IMG/VR virus record: IMGVR_UViG_3300025120_000593
Location: 1-23,024 of that record
Length of the DNA stretch: 23,024 bases
Reading direction: 5' to 3' (one strand)
Origin: a virus
Made by a program: the position numbers and the translations under genes. The notes beneath the pieces are model-generated. The model was not told the DNA's origin. It did no database searches and was given only the letters and a program-made list of their open reading frames with translations. Below are positions 20,897 through 23,024 of the stretch, in pieces; position 1 is the stretch's first letter, and every line of letters begins with the position of its first letter.

Positions 20897-23023
20897 TTAT
20901 TGTGGTCCAGTAGGAAGCTCGCTTACAGATACATCGTTCGGGTCTAGCCGTCGAGGCATACTCTGCACCGCGGTGTTGGCGGCACGTATTTGCTGGATGC
21001 GCTGGTTTAGCGTAATCATATCTGCGTAGTTATCTGCGAACGTGCTATACATGCCAGTCAAAGTTTCGATTGTAACTCTCTTAATCCTATTAAGTTCCGC
21101 GTTTACACGGTCATACTCTACTCGGTTTTCGGTCTGTGCCAGTTGCATTAGCTGTCGTTCCAGAGCTACAGCTTGCGGGTTGCCCTGCATAGCTTCTGTA
21201 ATCATAGTAGTTACAGTCTTGGCTCTTGCGTCCGCTAACTTCTGAAGCTCTACCTCGCTGGTAAACAACTTCTCGTTTAGTTTTAGCCGTTCTTCGGATT
21301 TAGCTTTTGCTACTTCGAGCTGTTGTTCTACTGCGGCTGCACGGGCTTTATTTTCATCTTCGGAAGTGGAAACATTGATTCTAACTTGATTATTAATATC
21401 GTCCGAGTTTGTAGCGACAATTTGCCGTAACGCGGCTCCTTGTCGGCTTAATGCTTCACGCGCAGCGTTAAAGTCGCCCTTAGCAACGTCTTGTTCGTAC
21501 CGTTTATTTTCGATGTTGACGGCATTTTGTTCACGTTGTGCTTGTAGCGCACGGTTTTCTTGGTCTGTAAGAAGCCCTCGTGCCCCAGCGATACCCGCTC
21601 TTCTACGCGCCTCTGCACGAGAACCCGCATTTTCACCAGACTGCGCCCCATAAGACGCGATACCAGTATCTGAAGCTATACCTGTGTCTTGAATACTTCG
21701 CAGTGTTTTTAGTCCTCCACCACGGCGTTCATCTTGCGCAAGCTGCGCAGCTACGTAAGCGGAACCCATGCCACCAGAACCTCTACGTCCTCCGGCAAGT
21801 GTCTGCATATCAGCAAGTCGTTTTAACCGCGCTGGGTCTAATGTCTCCGCCTGCAGCGCACGCTCATCTGCTTCTTGCTGTGCGTAGGTTGCGGCTTTAC
21901 CCTCACGATCAAAGTAAGTGTCAGAACTTGCTCTTGCGTTTTGTATGGCAGACGCTGGGTCCGCGGTCATGTCTTGAGCGTAACGCGCAGTTAGACTACG
22001 CAATATTTCTTGCCCCTGTTCATCGTACGGCGCAGCTACAGCTTCCAACGGCGCAGCTTCCAATGGCGCTACTTCGGCCATTGTAGGAACGTCACCTGCT
22101 TGATCAGTCATTGCAGTAATAGACTTATCCAATCGTGCGGTATCCGCTGCTTGTGGCACTACGGGGTTGTAACGTGTCTCCACATCTCTGAAGAAATCTT
22201 CTTGCTCTGCGGGCAGGAAAGTCACGTTACCTGTCCCCGAGTCTATTTCTGGAGCTTCCGATTCTACGGTTGCCAGTGGGTCCGGGTCCGCGGCGTCCAC
22301 AGTATCTTCTGGGGGAGGAGCAACTGAGCTACCCATGGGCATTACGGGCATTCCCGATAGTGCTGCAGGGTCCATACCGGACTCAAACTCAGCGTCAGCT
22401 AGCTCAATTAATTGAGTTTCATTTAAATCGTCCACGGTAGCCAAAACATTTTGAGCGTACGCACGTTGTTCGTCAGATTGTGTGCGCAGTGCTCCCGCTG
22501 GAGACGCAAACACACCGTATTTAGTTTTTACTTTTTGTTTAAGCCGTTGTAGCGCCATGTCTTCGCCAACACGATCCACCGTGCTACGGAACCACCGTCC
22601 GAAAGGTGATGATACTTCTTCACCGTCAGCAAAAGATACAATACCGCCTTGGGCCATGCGAACAGGCGCATTGGGACGCTGTGCGTTCCTTGCCATAAGC
22701 ATACCTTCGACACCGCCACCTTGAGCAGGACGTGCAGGAGGACGCGCAGCACCCCCCATAAGACCCGCAAGACCCGCGCCGGGGCCGGGTTGTGGTCGAG
22801 AAGCGTTTTGTGCCAACCTGCCCATGTTCTTTTGCTGCGTGGCCTGCTTCTGGTCGAGCGTGCCTTTTGTGTTAGCCGCCAACTGTCCGAGCGTACCACC
22901 CATCTCTTGTTTTACTAGGTCTAGGGCTTCTTGTTCACGTTGTTGCGCTATGGTGTTGGGGTTCTGCTGCGCTTTCATCTGCATATCAGCGGCTACGGCT
23001 TTCTTTTCAGCCGTGAGTTTTTG
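20897..23023 (-). CDS. Gln/Ala-rich coiled-coil virion protein, 5' partial
   Basis: The minus-strand frame stays open to the right edge: 13 sense codons precede the first in-window Met at 22984. The true start is therefore probably outside and at least 708 residues are present. The N-terminal 100 residues are rich in Gln, Ala and Pro, followed by RMAQGGIVSFADGEE (about 109-123), a motif I associate with virion proteins of marine phages. The middle is acidic and Pro-rich, with a small repeat (APLEA twice). Residues about 380-680 are helical, Gln/Arg/Glu-rich and likely coiled coil. A 6-residue tandem repeat DTGIAS-DTGIAS lies at 21653-21688. The gene lies 9 bases upstream of the 2206-aa gene, like T7 gp15 before gp16. 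Internal core or ejection protein is the best guess. Confidence 0.75.
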   Translation of the reverse strand, partial: QKLTAEKKAVAADMQMKAQQNPNTIAQQREQEALDLVKQEMGGTLGQLAANTKGTLDQKQATQQKNMGRLAQNASRPQPGPGAGLAGLMGGAARPPARPAQGGGVEGMLMARNAQRPNAPVRMAQGGIVSFADGEEVSSPFGRWFRSTVDRVGEDMALQRLKQKVKTKYGVFASPAGALRTQSDEQRAYAQNVLATVDDLNETQLIELADAEFESGMDPAALSGMPVMPMGSSVAPPPEDTVDAADPDPLATVESEAPEIDSGTGNVTFLPAEQEDFFRDVETRYNPVVPQAADTARLDKSITAMTDQAGDVPTMAEVAPLEAAPLEAVAAPYDEQGQEILRSLTARYAQDMTADPASAIQNARASSDTYFDREGKAATYAQQEADERALQAETLDPARLKRLADMQTLAGGRRGSGGMGSAYVAAQLAQDERRGGGLKTLRSIQDTGIASDTGIASYGAQSGENAGSRAEARRRAGIAGARGLLTDQENRALQAQREQNAVNIENKRYEQDVAKGDFNAAREALSRQGAALRQIVATNSDDINNQVRINVSTSEDENKARAAAVEQQLEVAKAKSEERLKLNEKLFTSEVELQKLADARAKTVTTMITEAMQGNPQAVALERQLMQLAQTENRVEYDRVNAELNRIKRVTIETLTGMYSTFADNYADMITLNQRIQQIRAANTAVQSMPRRLDPNDVSVSELPTGPQ
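21653..21688 (-). repeat. Tandem DTGIAS coding duplication
   Basis: Two adjacent copies of the hexapeptide DTGIAS in the coiled-coil virion protein. Five of the six codons differ by synonymous third-base changes between copies, so the repeat is conserved as protein but not as DNA. Confidence 0.7.
22041..22070. repeat. 15-bp tandem repeat, two units
   Basis: GCTTCCAACGGCGCA (22041-22055) is followed by GCTTCCAATGGCGCT (22056-22070), differing at two positions. It encodes the repeat APLEA-APLEA in the minus-strand protein. Probably a recent slippage duplication. Confidence 0.7.
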
Positions 23024-23024
23024 C

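Overview
This window is part of the genome of a tailed double-stranded DNA bacteriophage, most likely marine and infecting a Gram-negative host. Three things support this. There is a tightly packed plus-strand replication block: family A DNA polymerase with proofreading domain, VRR-NUC nuclease, Cas4/RecB-like nuclease, SNF2-type helicase, single-strand binding protein, and AEP primase fused to a DUF927-like ATPase. There is an opposing minus-strand block of very large virion-type proteins. Genes overlap by a few bases with almost no spacing. No integrase, tRNA, rRNA, insertion sequence or CRISPR array is visible. The host assignment is an inference from gene style, not something the sequence proves.

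Layout, plus strand. Positions 2-1568 hold the 3' end of a VWA-domain (DUF2201-like) gene and five small genes, the last a 36-residue membrane microprotein with a TTG start. A structured non-coding gap (1569-1725) follows and ends in a perfect 18-bp palindrome. Positions 1726-3894 hold three genes that I do not recognise. A second copy of the palindrome sits at their end. Positions 3963-8095 hold VRR-NUC, two small genes after a second structured gap (4271-4437), an HTH/DUF6378 protein, PolA, the Cas4-like nuclease and a basic protein. A third copy of the palindrome comes next, then the SNF2 helicase, a possible promoter, a Gp157/Gam-like protein, a small HTH protein, the SSB and the primase-helicase. 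A small gene (13950-14177) and a strong terminator (14224-14268) end the rightward unit.

Layout, minus strand. The gene at 14267-20887 encodes a 2206-residue protein with an HExxH metallopeptidase-like motif and several hydrophobic segments. It lies downstream of a gene for a glutamine- and alanine-rich coiled-coil protein that runs off the right edge of the window. Together they look like internal virion (ejected) proteins, comparable in layout to the T7 gp15-gp16 pair.

How the parts may work together: the AEP/DUF927 protein primes and unwinds, PolA copies, the SSB protects single strands, the SNF2 helicase and the two PD-(D/E)xK nucleases process or recombine DNA, and small HTH proteins may regulate. 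The most unusual signals are outside the protein genes: a palindrome (TTTAGGGAAATCCCTAAA core) repeated at three gene-block boundaries, and two intergenic stretches each able to fold into several consecutive hairpins.
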